From positions 22,054 through 86,053 of the forward strand of contig WSUB01000167.1 in the NCBI GenBank assembly GCA_019633425.1: 64,000 nucleotides of DNA, in the 5' to 3' direction. Under the pieces are notes generated by a model. The model made no database searches and was not told where the DNA came from. It saw only the letters and a program-made list of their open reading frames with translations. Of this stretch, positions 47,594 to 59,700 are shown one piece after another (position 1 is the first letter of the stretch; each line of letters starts with the position of its first letter). The position numbers were made by a program, and so were the translations under genes. This DNA is from Tulasnella sp. 424 (lineage: Eukaryota; Basidiomycota; Agaricomycetes; Cantharellales; Tulasnellaceae).

Positions 47594-48441
47594 ATGAAAG
47601 CTCCGACCGTTCTTTCGCGTGATGAGTTTAACCTTGCGGCCCAGAGACTGACTCGGAAGAGTCTCACAGGCGCGTCTGCTGAGCTTGACCTTCGATCAGC
47701 CGTTACTAGCGGATGGATGTGGAAGCAACATCCTGTAAGCACGATCATCTCCAAGGCGATATATTTCAACTTAATTATTAGCTCGCCTTGCTCAGACATT
47801 CACGCACTTTGGCTACTTGCATCGATCGCGGCGGACCGCGTTGGCGTTGAATGAGGACAAAATGATTGCATACCAAGACGATATGGAAGAACAAATTCCA
47901 TTAGAGCATGATGCAGCCGAAGCTCCTATACCAGATTCGGACATCATTACAATGCAGCAGTACGTTGCGTGGTCGGCGACATACCAACTCCCATCATTCT
48001 ATTTCACCGTCCATGACGCCAGTGAGTAGCCCCCACTCGGTCTCATGTATGTACCATGATGGCTAATCCTCTCGGTTTAGCGTAGGTGGTACTCCGATAC
48101 CTCTCAATACCATATATCGGTCGGCTTTCTTCCAGAAGTCGCGATCAATGATCGCCCCGCCAGAGATACCCGGCATCCCCGCTATATTTGATCGAGCTCA
48201 GACCGATCAGAGTCGGTTAGGAGGTGGCGATAATGCTCAGTTTCCTGTGTTAGCTCAAGGGGACCACCCCGTCTTAGGGACGCCTTGCTGGGTATTTCAC
48301 CCATGCGAGACATCAACAGCAGTAAAGGAGATATTGGACGAATTAGTGGGAGATGGGTGGAGCGGCTCAGAGGACGACCTCGTTCGATGGCTAGAGACTT
48401 GGTTCATGGTCCTCAGCAGTGTCGTCGACCTTCGTCTGTGA
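47594..48441 (+). CDS. atg10: Atg10-like E2 enzyme of the Atg12 conjugation pathway
   Basis: Exons 47594-47734, 47796-48021 and 48086-48441 join in phase to 240 residues. The start MKAPTVLSRDEFNLAAQRL resembles Atg10 N-termini. The catalytic segment is GTPCWVFHPCETS with the HPC motif; its Cys forms the thioester with Atg12 before transfer to Atg5. FTHFGYLHR, YVAWSATYQLPSFYF and the C-terminal WLETWFMVLSSVVDLRL also match the family. Acts in the cytosol in autophagosome formation. The third exon uses the second AG of TTTAGCGTAG; using the first would bring in a stop. Confidence 0.9.
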
Positions 48442-48795
48442 TATGTAGTCGCTGCTTGAGAGTGGGAATGTCAGAGGATGTTCCGGCTCACATGATTGTT
48501 TCCTGCCACCGCCGGAACCTGCATATAATGTGGGTGCTCACGCTCACTTCTTGTCCTCCACCCGATCCTCTCTCTCTCTCTCGGTCTTCGCTACTTTCCT
48601 TTTTCCCATCAGACCATCCTAGTGCGGCATCGCTGACTTATACGGTGCAAAAAGTCGTTCGACAGAAAAATCAGCTTGTCGTGCCATCGCTGTGTTTTTT
48701 TTTCGCGATTACCTAGCAAATCCGGATTAGGCAGCAGCCCAAACGCGTGCAAAACCCGAACCTCGTAAAGATATAAAAGCCTGCCATCACACACG
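48442..48795. other. Intergenic between atg10 and the thiolase gene
   Basis: No gene. Contains a CT-dinucleotide run at about 48570-48590 and the thiolase promoter. Confidence 0.4.
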
Positions 48796-50385
<1,590 letters not shown>

Positions 50386-50860
50386 AAAGGGAAGGTTATG
50401 GGTTAGCTTCAAGGACCTTTCTATCATTTCGCTTTCATGCTGTAGTTAGCAGCTGTTTAGAATATTAGTCATTTTTACTGGTTTATACGCCTGGATTCGT
50501 TATTGAGGGGAAACGGGAAACAGGGGTTTCAAGCCGGACTTCGAAGCCGAAAAATCCAAAGCTTACGCTGGCCCCAACCGGAAGCTCCTCAAATACATTT
50601 CGTGTTTTTCATCTAAAGCTGGCGACTGTACGAAATCACATTGGGTCACCCCCATGTTGTTGTCATGAGGGATCGGGCGAAAGTCGTGGTAAACCGAAAG
50701 GGCGCTCGCACGGTTTTGGTCGGTCGGCAAATTACGGTTCCAACGTAGACCGTCTCATTCCTCTCACCCAACTCTCACCCGTACGCAATCCTACCAGCGT
50801 TCCAGCTCGTCGCCCATCCTTAGACTCTCCCTCTAATACACCTAAAACTCGCTTAGACAA
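50386..50860. other. Intergenic between thiolase and ATP synthase subunit d genes
   Basis: No gene is supported. It holds the thiolase 3' flank and the promoter of the next gene. Confidence 0.4.
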
Positions 50861-51741
50861 ATGGCTTCCAAAAGCGTCGCAGCGGCCGTCGTACGTGGAA
50901 ATTTGGCGGGCTTGACCCAACCGGAAGACCAACTCGAAATATTGACCCACGCCTCTTGTCGTTAGGACTTCACTCGCATATACAGCTCTCTGAACCTCGG
51001 AAAGGGTGCGTTTGAAAGAGGTCATGCAGTTTATGGAACGTGGGCTAATACTCTTTCGAACGCGTTCTCAGAGACCGTCGCTGCTCTGCAGGCATTCCGA
51101 AAACGCCATACCGAGGCCATGCGGGTGAACAGCCAACTCAAGAACTCTAACGTACCCGTCGACATCGCGCATTACCGGAGCGTTCTCAAGAACCAGGCTG
51201 TCGTTGACGAGGCTGAGAAAATCCTCAAGAACTTCAAGCCCGTGACGTACGACGTTAGCGAGCACGTCAAGGCCATCGAGGCGTTCGAAGCCAAGGCTGT
51301 ATGTGAAATTTCCGCCGTCCGCTCGGCTTGCATGACTAATCAGTTTCTTTTCCCTTCGTCTCTTTTCTTTCCACTCTTCGGTTTTGGTTCTTCAGGTCTC
51401 AAAGGCCGAAGAGACTGCTCAAAAGATCGACGCCGAGTTGAAGGACCTCCAGGCTACCCTCGCCAACATCGAGGAAGCCCGGCCATTCGAAGAGCTCACC
51501 GTATGTAGTTCTCAGTCGGTGCTGGCACTACTTTACTCATTTGTGCGAATCTCAGGTCGACGATGTTGGACTTGCCCGTCCAGAGGTTCTCAAGGCAACG
51601 GAGACGATGATCTCCAAGGGCAAGTGGAGCGTCCCTGGTCAGTTTGCTTAAGCTGAACGTATATTCATATCACCGGTTACTAATTATGATGGTTAATCTC
51701 CAGGCTACAAGGAGAAGTTCGGCGATCTATCGTTGATGTAA
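50861..51741 (+). CDS. atp7: Mitochondrial F1Fo-ATP synthase subunit d
   Basis: Exons 50861-50890, 50966-51005, 51072-51298, 51396-51500, 51556-51637 and 51704-51741 join in phase to 173 residues, the normal subunit d length. Recognisable features: [58 protein letters not shown] split by no intron, [19 protein letters not shown], and [32 protein letters not shown] at the end. It is part of the peripheral stalk in the inner mitochondrial membrane. The first exon is only ten codons. Confidence 0.93.
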
Positions 51742-52029
51742 TTGATCGTAGACTTTTATTCTATGGCTAAGCACCGTTCCTCCGTTAACGTTCGTAGGTG
51801 CCGTGTGACCGTGTGAGACCGCGTTGGCCCAGAATATCTCTGACGGACGCTCTGAGACACTGGTATATCTTTGTCAATCAACCGCCACGGCAGTTTGTTC
51901 CATGGATTTCGAGTAACGCTATCTGGATGATTGCTCTACCTGTAGCCTCCGACAACGCGGAGTGTATAAAGTGAACGGATGGAAGTAGGGGGGTGCTCAC
52001 TAGCAAACGAATAAAATACTGTGGCGTGA
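51742..52029. other. Convergent 3' region, atp7 and bud13
   Basis: Short stretch between two converging genes. No coding region is seen. Confidence 0.4.
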
Positions 52030-53241
52030 TTACATATCGTCGACAGACCACTGGTATGCTTCCAACTTTGTTCGGCCCTTCTCGTTGATGGTTTGGAAGT
52101 ACTAGTTATCAATCGAACAGTCAGCATCGAGCTGGGGAGCTGCACCTAAGGTCAGTACTCACTTTCTTTTCAAACCCGTTACTTCGATCTAAACGGAGAG
52201 CAAGTAAGATAACGGTACAACGCATTATGTGCACAGTCAACTGACCGACACCGTCCCACCGATAACCGGGTTTGATCCCAAAACGGTTTGGAGGTGGTGG
52301 AGGCCCTTTGTATTCCGGGCATTTAGGCCCTTTCTTCTCCTTTTTCTGCGAGAACCAAGAGAGAGAGAATTAGCGAGACAGGTGACAACGCCATCCTAAA
52401 CTAACTTACAGTCAGGAAGGCAGCGGCAGGATCGTTCTAACGTTCTTCCGCTTTCTGCGATTCGTTCAGCTCCTTATCGTCCGCGCGCCTGAAGTGCGGG
52501 AAACACGAGAGTTAGAGATGCTCGTGAAGTCGTTAAACAGCAATCTGGGAAGTGGCTTACCGTGCAACATTTCTACTCCGCTCCTGCTCCAATTCGCGCC
52601 TCCTCAACTCGGCTTGTTCCCTCTGGACCAAGCCCTTCTGCCACTCTTTCTTCTCTCGCTCCTTTTCCCGCTTCTCCCTTTCCTCCTCCGCTTGTCTCGC
52701 CGCAATATCCTCGGCGGACTCGACCTGTATCCTTCTGCCACTAGCATCACGGTACACCGTTTCTCCCTGCTCCTCGGCGTCGTCATCTTCCGTTCGTTTT
52801 GGATTTCTTTTTCTTCTTCTTGTCTAGTGCCTGTAGCTGGGTAGACCTGAATTTGTCTGGTGTGACCGGACCAGCCGCCGGCGCAGCGACGTGAGACTCC
52901 TCCAGAGCAACTTCCTCGACCCCTCCATCGGTTTGGGACTTAATCCACCCTCCGCCGTCGTTCGCTGGCTCCACTTTCCGCTTCTTGAAGGTGCGATCCT
53001 TCTCAACCACGGCTTTTTCTTCCTCATCATCTTCGTCGTCCACCGGCTTGCCCCATCGCAGGTCCTCATGCGTGTCCTTGATGAAGGAGGACGAAGCGGC
53101 ATTCGTGTCCGTGACTTTCGATTTCTTCTTCTTCTTCTTCTTCTTTGCGGCGGGGTCTCGTCGAGCGGTTATGGCTTCAGCTTTGGCCCCCGACATATAG
53201 TGGGCAGCCAAATAAGCCTTCATCAAAGTGGAAGACGACAT
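52030..53241 (-). pseudogene. bud13: Bud13 (RES splicing complex) gene with an in-frame stop
   Basis: Start MSSSTLMKAYLAAHYMSG at 53241, then a poly-Lys run and DEDDEEE tracts. The conserved block ETVYRDASGRRIQVESAED follows, then a charged coiled-coil (REKREKEREKKEWQ). The C-terminal hallmark [29 protein letters not shown] ends as LEAYQWSVDDM with stop at 52030-52032. This protein joins the RES complex in pre-mRNA splicing and retention. Two anomalies: a TAG at 52439-52437 (RC) interrupts KAEER-NDPAAAFLT where a residue, probably Trp, is expected; and the frame before ETVYRD is not continuous with the poly-Lys frame at about 52783-52830. The second could be explained by a short intron. The TAG cannot be spliced out without losing conserved residues. 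If a sequencing error, the gene is normal. Confidence 0.75.
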
Positions 53242-53428
53242 GATGGGTGAAGAAGGTGTCGATGTAGGTTGAGGACGTTGGGATTGTATTCCGGACTACT
53301 AGGACCGTCATTATCTCCGCCGTATAACTTCACATGCTATTTGACGTCCGACGGCCTTCTTTGCCCTGTCACTTTGCTTTTCCGACAGAAACGCTGACTT
53401 CCCTTCCACCACCCCAAACGACTTCGAA
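53242..53428. promoter_or_regulatory. Divergent promoter, bud13/eIF2alpha
   Basis: 187 nt between two divergent start codons, presumably a shared promoter. Nothing else is visible. Confidence 0.5.
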
Positions 53429-54798
53429 ATGAGATACTACAGGCAACGATTCCCAGAAATAGATGACCTGGTGATGGTCCAGGTCCGTCAAATTGCAGAG
53501 ATGGGAGCCTACGTGAAGCTGGTCAGTTGCTCGAGCCGTCTCCGCTCTGTACCCCTCATTTAACCTCAGGATATACATAGCTGGAGTACGACAACATCGA
53601 AGGAATGATCTTGCTCTCCGAACTGTCAAGAAGACGCATTCGAAGCATACAGAAGCTTATCAGAGTGGGAAGGAACGAAGTGGTTGTCGTTCTTCGAGTT
53701 GACAAAGAGAAGGGTGAGGCGATGTATGCAGTCGCCTTTCGTAAGGCGTGGCTACTGAACGCTCATTTAATTAGGATATATCGACCTTTCCAAACGGCGA
53801 GTGTCTCCTGAGGACATTACGAAATGCGAGGACCGATACATGAAGTCTAAAACCGTGGCGTCAATCATGCGCCATGTTGCCACTAAAACCGCTGGGCTGA
53901 GTGACGCTGAAGATGCCTCCCAGGTCAAATCCCCCAGTATCGAACCTACCAAATCCAAAAAGGAAAAACCTCAGGAGGGTGAGGAGCATAAGGAAGGCGA
54001 AGAAAGAGCCGAGGAGGAAGAGGAAGTGCCCTTGTAGAACGAGCATGAAGAGAAGCGGTTGGAGCAGCTCTACGAGCAAATTGCCTGGCTCTAGGGGACA
54101 AATACGGCCACCCATACGATGCAATTAAATTCGCTTTAACGTGAGTTCTCCGAACAATACACGCCGCGAAGCCAAGTCGAAACGCCTTGAATTTTAGCGA
54201 TCCCGACTCCGTCTTCGAAGGCCTCGAAATGTCCCAGGCGGTTCGGACAGCAGTTCTCACAACCATCGGTCGACGATTAACACCTCAACCCATTAAAATC
54301 AGCGCGGATATAGAGCTGACCTGCTTCACCCCGGCTGGGATCGACGCCATCAAGGACGCACTCAAGGCAGGAGAGGGTGTCTCGTCGGCTACCGTGCCTA
54401 TCAAGGCAAAACTCGTTGCTCCCCCATTCTACGTTCTCGGCACTAACGCTACTGATAGGGTGAGTTTTCGATGTCAGGCTTAGGGCATTATGCAGCCGAT
54501 TGATAGGTTGGGACTCAGGTGGGAGGAGTTGAAAAACTCGAAGATCCAATCAAAGCCATCCAACAGACGATTGAAAACTGTGGCGGAACTTTAAATGTAA
54601 AGACGAGAGTGCGTGATGCTTTGCTCTTCTAACTGCACGATTCGAAGACTAAATACAACCCCCCCCCCCCCCCTCTTTTAGCCGAAAGCCGTTTCGGAGA
54701 CCGAAGACCTTGAACTTGCTGCGGCCATGGCCCGGGCTCGGAAGGAAAACGAGGAAATATCTGGAGACGAAGACGAAGGCTCCGAGGCGGAAGAGTAG
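53429..54798 (+). pseudogene. Translation initiation factor eIF2 alpha gene with a frame break
   Basis: The N-terminal S1 domain is highly typical: [19 protein letters not shown], then [18 protein letters not shown], then [18 protein letters not shown]. The serine in [11 protein letters not shown] is the site eIF2alpha kinases phosphorylate. [15 protein letters not shown] and the helical domain follow. At about 54087-54098 the frame reads IAWL then TAG; moving one base gives GDKYGHPYDAIKFALT, the expected continuation. So one base is missing in the short PL spacer after IAW. An earlier TAG at 54035-54037 may be spliced out by an in-phase intron, GTCAAA at 53922 to TTGTAG at 54037. The C-terminal part (DPDSVFEGLEMSQAVR, PKAVSETEDLELA, stop 54796-54798) is otherwise readable. 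An essential gene would not be expected to be broken, so either an assembly error or a second copy elsewhere. Confidence 0.78.
54659..54673 (+). repeat. 15-nt poly-C run in an eIF2alpha intron
   Basis: Fifteen consecutive C residues form the pyrimidine tract directly before the acceptor CTCTTTTAG of the last intron. Such a run is prone to length errors in sequencing and replication, but being intronic it does not change the frame. Confidence 0.8.
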
Positions 54799-54887
54799 GA
54801 CGTGTATCCCGTTACCAGTTGTGCAAATAATAGAACTCCCAAAGCATCGGGATTTCTTTCTTAGTCATGTCCACGGTGGGCATGTCT

Positions 54888-55915
54888 TCACAGCCAATTT
54901 GATTCGATATTGGGATGGAAAGGCAGAAACGCGAACGGTACATACTGGCCGGTGGCCATGCGCGTGAGGCCTTCCATATCACCGTTGAAGAGGTCGTGAT
55001 CGCCAACACCCCGGCCAGCGTTGGTATACTGCCAGATACCTATGGAAAGGAAAATCGGCTCCTAAGTTAGCGAAACATATGGAACTGGAACTAGGGAGAG
55101 AAAGGGCAATAGCTTACTTCCATCCGGTTGGAAGCGTTCCGGGGGAAGGGCCATAGCGAGCGATCCAAAGTGGCGAAGTAGTACCGAAGCCACTTGTTTC
55201 CGGTGCAAGTAATCCACCAGTCTGTGGTCGTATAAATCACAGGATAGCTATAGAGGGTCTGTCATGAGGAAAACTGAAGGTGCGATGACTAAAAAAGCTG
55301 CGACGAACCGTGCTGTTGCGGCATGGCAAAGTCGCGAATCCAAGCTACCATGGACGAGGCACTAAGGCCGTAGCAAGTTGCACCGTACGGGTTATCAACG
55401 GGTGACGTTAGTATTTCGAGCAGTCTCACTAAAGCGTGAAAAACACTCACACTCGATATCGAGGCCTTCAGGAAGCGTCCTGCCGTCGTTGCTCCACCCA
55501 CCACCATGTGCAAGGAAATAGCTCGCCTGAATAGCTCCAGATGATACATCGGGACGGGCGAAGTGGTATGCTACCCGGGTCAAACCAGCATTGGAAGCAC
55601 CTGTCAAGAGTCAGAATCGCGTTGAGTAAGTAGTTATGAATGGAAAGAAAATATCCTAACCAATGTACTGTGAAGCAAACTCGGGATTGGTATAGCCTAG
55701 GAGGTACAGTCAAACGGTGTCTTCCTCATAAGCCTCAAAACAAGCTGACCAGTACCCTCTGTTGCCTTGATGTAAGCAAAGCTAACATCCAAGGAGGCCC
55801 AGTTGACATTCTAAAGCACCAATAAATTCAACATTACACCGAGTAATCAAGATAGAGCTGATAATACTCCCACTTAAGCCGTAGCAACGGTCACGAGAGT
55901 AATGAGGTACTTCAT
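54888..55915 (-). pseudogene. GH25 (Chalaropsis-type) lysozyme relic
   Basis: The minus strand reads a signal-peptide-like MKYLITLVTVATA (55915) followed at once by a stop. Exon-like blocks typical of fungal GH25 follow: [122 protein letters not shown] and WQYTNAGRGVGDHDLFNGDM (last frame stops at 54888). Problems: the N-terminal block that should carry the GID active-site Asp is absent; the splice acceptor before NPYGATC appears changed from AG to TG; and one base is out of frame between CTGN and SGFG. GH25 enzymes cleave bacterial peptidoglycan. This copy is very probably inactive. Confidence 0.7.
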
Positions 55916-55965
55916 CCACGACAGTGTCGGAAAACTTCCGACGCTCCGGCGCACTGGTATCTTTG

Positions 55966-56513
55966 TTAATCAAGTCTAGCGTCGACTGGAGGGGACTCAG
56001 TGTGTGCGAGTTTGACCTCGATGTCGTGCGTCGTAGAAACCTCGCTTATTAGGGAGCTCGCACGATACTCGCCCGCCTCTTCTTCAGCATACGCTGAGAG
56101 TGAATAGCCCCCGGTCAGCGGTTGGTCAACCGACACACACCTCGAATGGACTTACTTGATCCTTCAGCGACTAAAGTGCCATGAGCGATGGCGGCACCTC
56201 CCACCGCAATGTTCTCTAGACTCTATGCTTGTTTTCCGAGGTTGTCTTGGGGGTTCGAGGCCAGTGGCGGGGTAGAGCAGATGAGGTCGACGAGAGGGTA
56301 AAGATACGGCATACAAGCATCTTCGCAGTACAGGGAAAGGAGATGAATGCAAGTGGCATTTGGGTTGCAATGCGGACCGATGGTCCCCATGCAGGTAGGT
56401 GGTTGCTTGTGCTCTCCGGAGAGGCAGGGGCAACCGAAGTCGGCTTCGAGGGGTTTGCGCGCGGCGATAGGGATCGGGGAGGGGGATGGTGGTGGTCCGC
56501 TCGCACTTAGGGG
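55966..56513 (-). pseudogene. Unidentified gene with an eight-cysteine segment, interrupted by a stop
   Basis: One minus-strand frame without an ATG reads FGCPCLSGEHKQPPTC, then HCNPNATC, LYCEDAC and DLIC, i.e. eight cysteines in about 55 residues with an N-glycosylation sequon, as in small secreted cysteine-rich proteins. A TAG at 56225-56223 interrupts it, and the same frame continues as SLENIAVGGAAIAHGTLV up to a clean GT-AG intron (56155-56094). After the intron, a further frame of 42 residues (TYAEEEAGEYRASSLISEV...) runs to TAA at 55968-55966. The phase agreement across a consensus intron argues that this was a gene. The 5' end is not found, and the region before it is the IQGAP 5' flank. 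No family recognised. Confidence 0.4.
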
Positions 56514-56720
56514 TTAACCGCGTGTGTTCAACCTCAACAACATCATCCCCCCTTCACTCGTCGCCGCGCTTTCCTCACCAGCCCCAAATAACCCTTCCAT
56601 CTCCAGTGACTGCCACCCTCTCTCTGCATAACGCAAGCAACGACTCTTACCTCATTATCAAACGTTTAACGACTCTTCGGCGAACTATCATTTTTCAACC
56701 CTAAAGTGGTCCCTCCTAAT
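56514..56720 (+). promoter_or_regulatory. 5' flank of the IQGAP gene
   Basis: Pyrimidine-rich stretch before the ATG at 56721; probable 5' UTR and promoter. It may overlap the missing 5' end of the cysteine-rich gene on the other strand. Confidence 0.4.
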
Positions 56721-59700
56721 ATGGACCGATCGGATTCCACTGCCGTCCCCCCTCGCGCCTCCAATTCTGGGACATTCGGATACCACGAACGTATACTAGC
56801 GAGAACGCAGTCCATGTCTAGGACTATGGCGCTGGCGAGAGGTGAAAGTGCCTCAGCAGGAGGGGGAGGAGGAGGGACGGGAACGGCCAGCATACTTTCA
56901 GCAACCGCAACGCGCCGATGGACACCCTCGCACCGCATAGGAGCGAGCGTTGGGAAGATCGAGGAGAAACTTAGCCAGATGAACACGGGAGAAAGCGAGA
57001 CGAGTGTGAAAGGTAGCGCGGCGGCGATGAGTCTTACTTCGTCGGGGTCAACTGTGGGCAGTGCAGCAGCCGCCGGCGTGATGAGCGCGTCGAGTTCCGG
57101 GCATAGTGACAGCGAAAGTTCAACCTCCGCGGTCGTCTCTCCTCGAGTACCGCGGTACCGATTGTGGGACCAGCCGATGCCTTCGTCCACGTCCAGCGCT
57201 ACTCACACTCTATCGTCCCTCAGTCAGGCAAGTGGGCATCCGTCACCAAAAGCAGTCTTGTCGTCTTCTCCCGTCGTTCATAAACGACACACGCTTCCGT
57301 CCTTCTTTCCCCCGCCCTCTCTCCCTTCTGAATCCACGACTGCGGCTTTCCCTCCACAACAATCACCTTCACCAACTCGACGAGCGGCAGCAAGGGTCGC
57401 ACCTCCGTCGGTCGAGCGAGATGCGGCACTCCCTCCACGATCACCTTCACCTGCGATGGTTCCTCAACCTGCAATGCCAGCATATCGGAGCTCATATATG
57501 GCAGCGAAAAGGTCAGGCGGGGCCTATCCCGACTCACTTGGACCGGCGGGAGGTAGGAGGAAGCTTGGGCGACATTTACCGAGGATTGCGAGTGGAGATG
57601 GGAATGAGGACTTTGAGGAGGGGAGGAGGAAGGAGGAAGAGAGGGAAGAGCGCGAGGCAAGGGAACGGATCGCTGCGAGAGAGCGAGCGAGGCAGCAATT
57701 GGAAGGAGCGAAGCTTCAGCAGACGACAACTGTTGGAAGATTACCCTCTGTCCCTCAATCCCCTAACATTGAGTTTGATGGGCAGGAGGATGTGACCGGT
57801 CTTCCTAATCGTATGCGACTCTCGCGGCACCATCCAGCTCCCAAGACCGCGGCAACCAAGTTCACGATTGGTTTGTGGGCGGATGTTCAAAGGCACTTGT
57901 TGCAGGCGTACGAGTACTTGTGTCACGTTGGAGAGGCTCAGCAGTGGATCGAAGGATGTTTGCAAGAGGAGTTGCCCTTTGGTGTCGTTGAGATGGATGA
58001 AGGATTGAGGAATGGGGTTGTCTTGGCGAAATTGGCGAGGATTTGGGAAGGAGAGGCTCTTGTGAGAAGGATTTTTGAGGTATGCGACTTGCAGGAAGCG
58101 GGTCATTCGAGCTTCGCTAACGCTGGGTTGCCCATAGCATCCGAAACTTCAGTACAAGCATTCAGACAACATCAATTACTTCTTTGTCTTTGTTCGGAGA
58201 CAAGGGTTACCAGAAGTACGAAACGCTGGAGGACAACGAGACTACAGGTGTTGACAGTGGTGCCGTTGTAGAGCTTCATATTTGAACTCACCGACCTGTA
58301 CGAAAAGAAGAACATCCCCAAGGTCATCTACTGCATTCACGCTCTCAGCCACCTTCTCGCCCGGAAAGGCCTCGCTCAGCGGATCGGCAACTTGCTCGGC
58401 CAGCTCCAGTTCTCGGACGACCAGTTGATGCAAACACAGAAAGGGTTGACGGGTGTGTCGATGCCTAACTTCAAGGGTGTGGGCCGTGACCTGGCAAAGG
58501 ATATGAACGTCGAGCCGGAACCTGAACCTGAGCCAGAGGAGACAGAGTTCGAGAGTAAGTAGCTCTGTTGCACCGGTCCTCGAGGTATGCTTATGCGTGG
58601 AACTCCTTAGGACGCGGTCGACTCTTGGCGGAAGCTGAAAAATCCATCATCCAATTGCAAGCAATTGCGCGGGGCTACATTGCTCGGAAAGCGATGGCTA
58701 ACGCGAAAGCCCGACTTCGTCTGGCAGAGCGTTACATTATCAAGATGCAGTCCCGTGGTCGAGGTGTCATGACCCGCCGAGTCGTGCAGGAACAACGGAA
58801 GGAGCAATGGGATCTCGAGCCATGGGCGTTGGCTATGCAAGCAATGGCTCGTGGTGTCTTGGCACGTAGGGCACGGAGGACTCGTCAAGCCCGTATGCAG
58901 TCCACCGCGAAATATATCATCAAGATTCAAGCTCAAGCTCGTGGTGTTCTGATACGTCGCCGGTTCGCAAGGGTCAAGGGCGCCTTGAGGTCCAGTCGAC
59001 TTTCCATCACCAACTTGCAAGCTCTCGCTCGCGCCAAGATTGGTCGGAAGAAGCACGAGCAGGTCGTCAAGTCTCTCGAAGTGCCCATCATCATTTCGGG
59101 AGTCGTTGGTATGCAGGCGGCCGCTAGGGCGGTTCTGAAGAGACGAGAGATTCGGAAACAGCTCGCGGTACTGGATCGACTGGACCCGAAAATCATTTTA
59201 CTGCAAGCTCATTCAAGGGGTGTGCTCGTGAGGAGGAAAGTTCGGAACCAGCTTGCGAGGTTGGATGATGCGACGGATGTAATCGTACGGATTCAAGCGG
59301 CCTGTCGAGCTTGGCTAGCGAAGCAGAGGTTGTTGGCGCTCATTCGTGGATTGAGGAGATCGACTTCGGGTGTCGTTCAGCTGCAGGCGCAGGCACGGGC
59401 TATCATTGCGCAGAGGAAAGCCTTTGCGCTCCGGAAGCAACTTACTACCGTCCACGTATCTACGGCGGTTCAAGGATTGCAAGCACTTGCGCGAGCAGCG
59501 CTTACCCGGAGACGCGTAGGGGAAGTCGTCAAGCGATTAGATGCGACAGTCCCAGATGTCATCCCGCTGCAGGCTCTCGCTCGGGGCATTCTCGTTCGAG
59601 ATGCCTTCTGGGCTTGGAGGGACTATCTCCATTCGGCCCAGGCGGAAGCGATCCACCTTCAGTCTCTCATGCGCGGCGTCCTTCAGCGCCGCAGGTTCCG

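Noticed and set aside
53110..53150. TTC trinucleotide run as a microsatellite of interest
   Set aside because: It encodes the poly-Lys tract of Bud13 on the minus strand, common in this protein family.
57106..57795. Second-frame open frames inside the Ser/Pro-rich head of IQGAP (also 57220-57729 minus)
   Set aside because: GC-rich, low-complexity coding DNA commonly leaves other frames open; no homology recognised.
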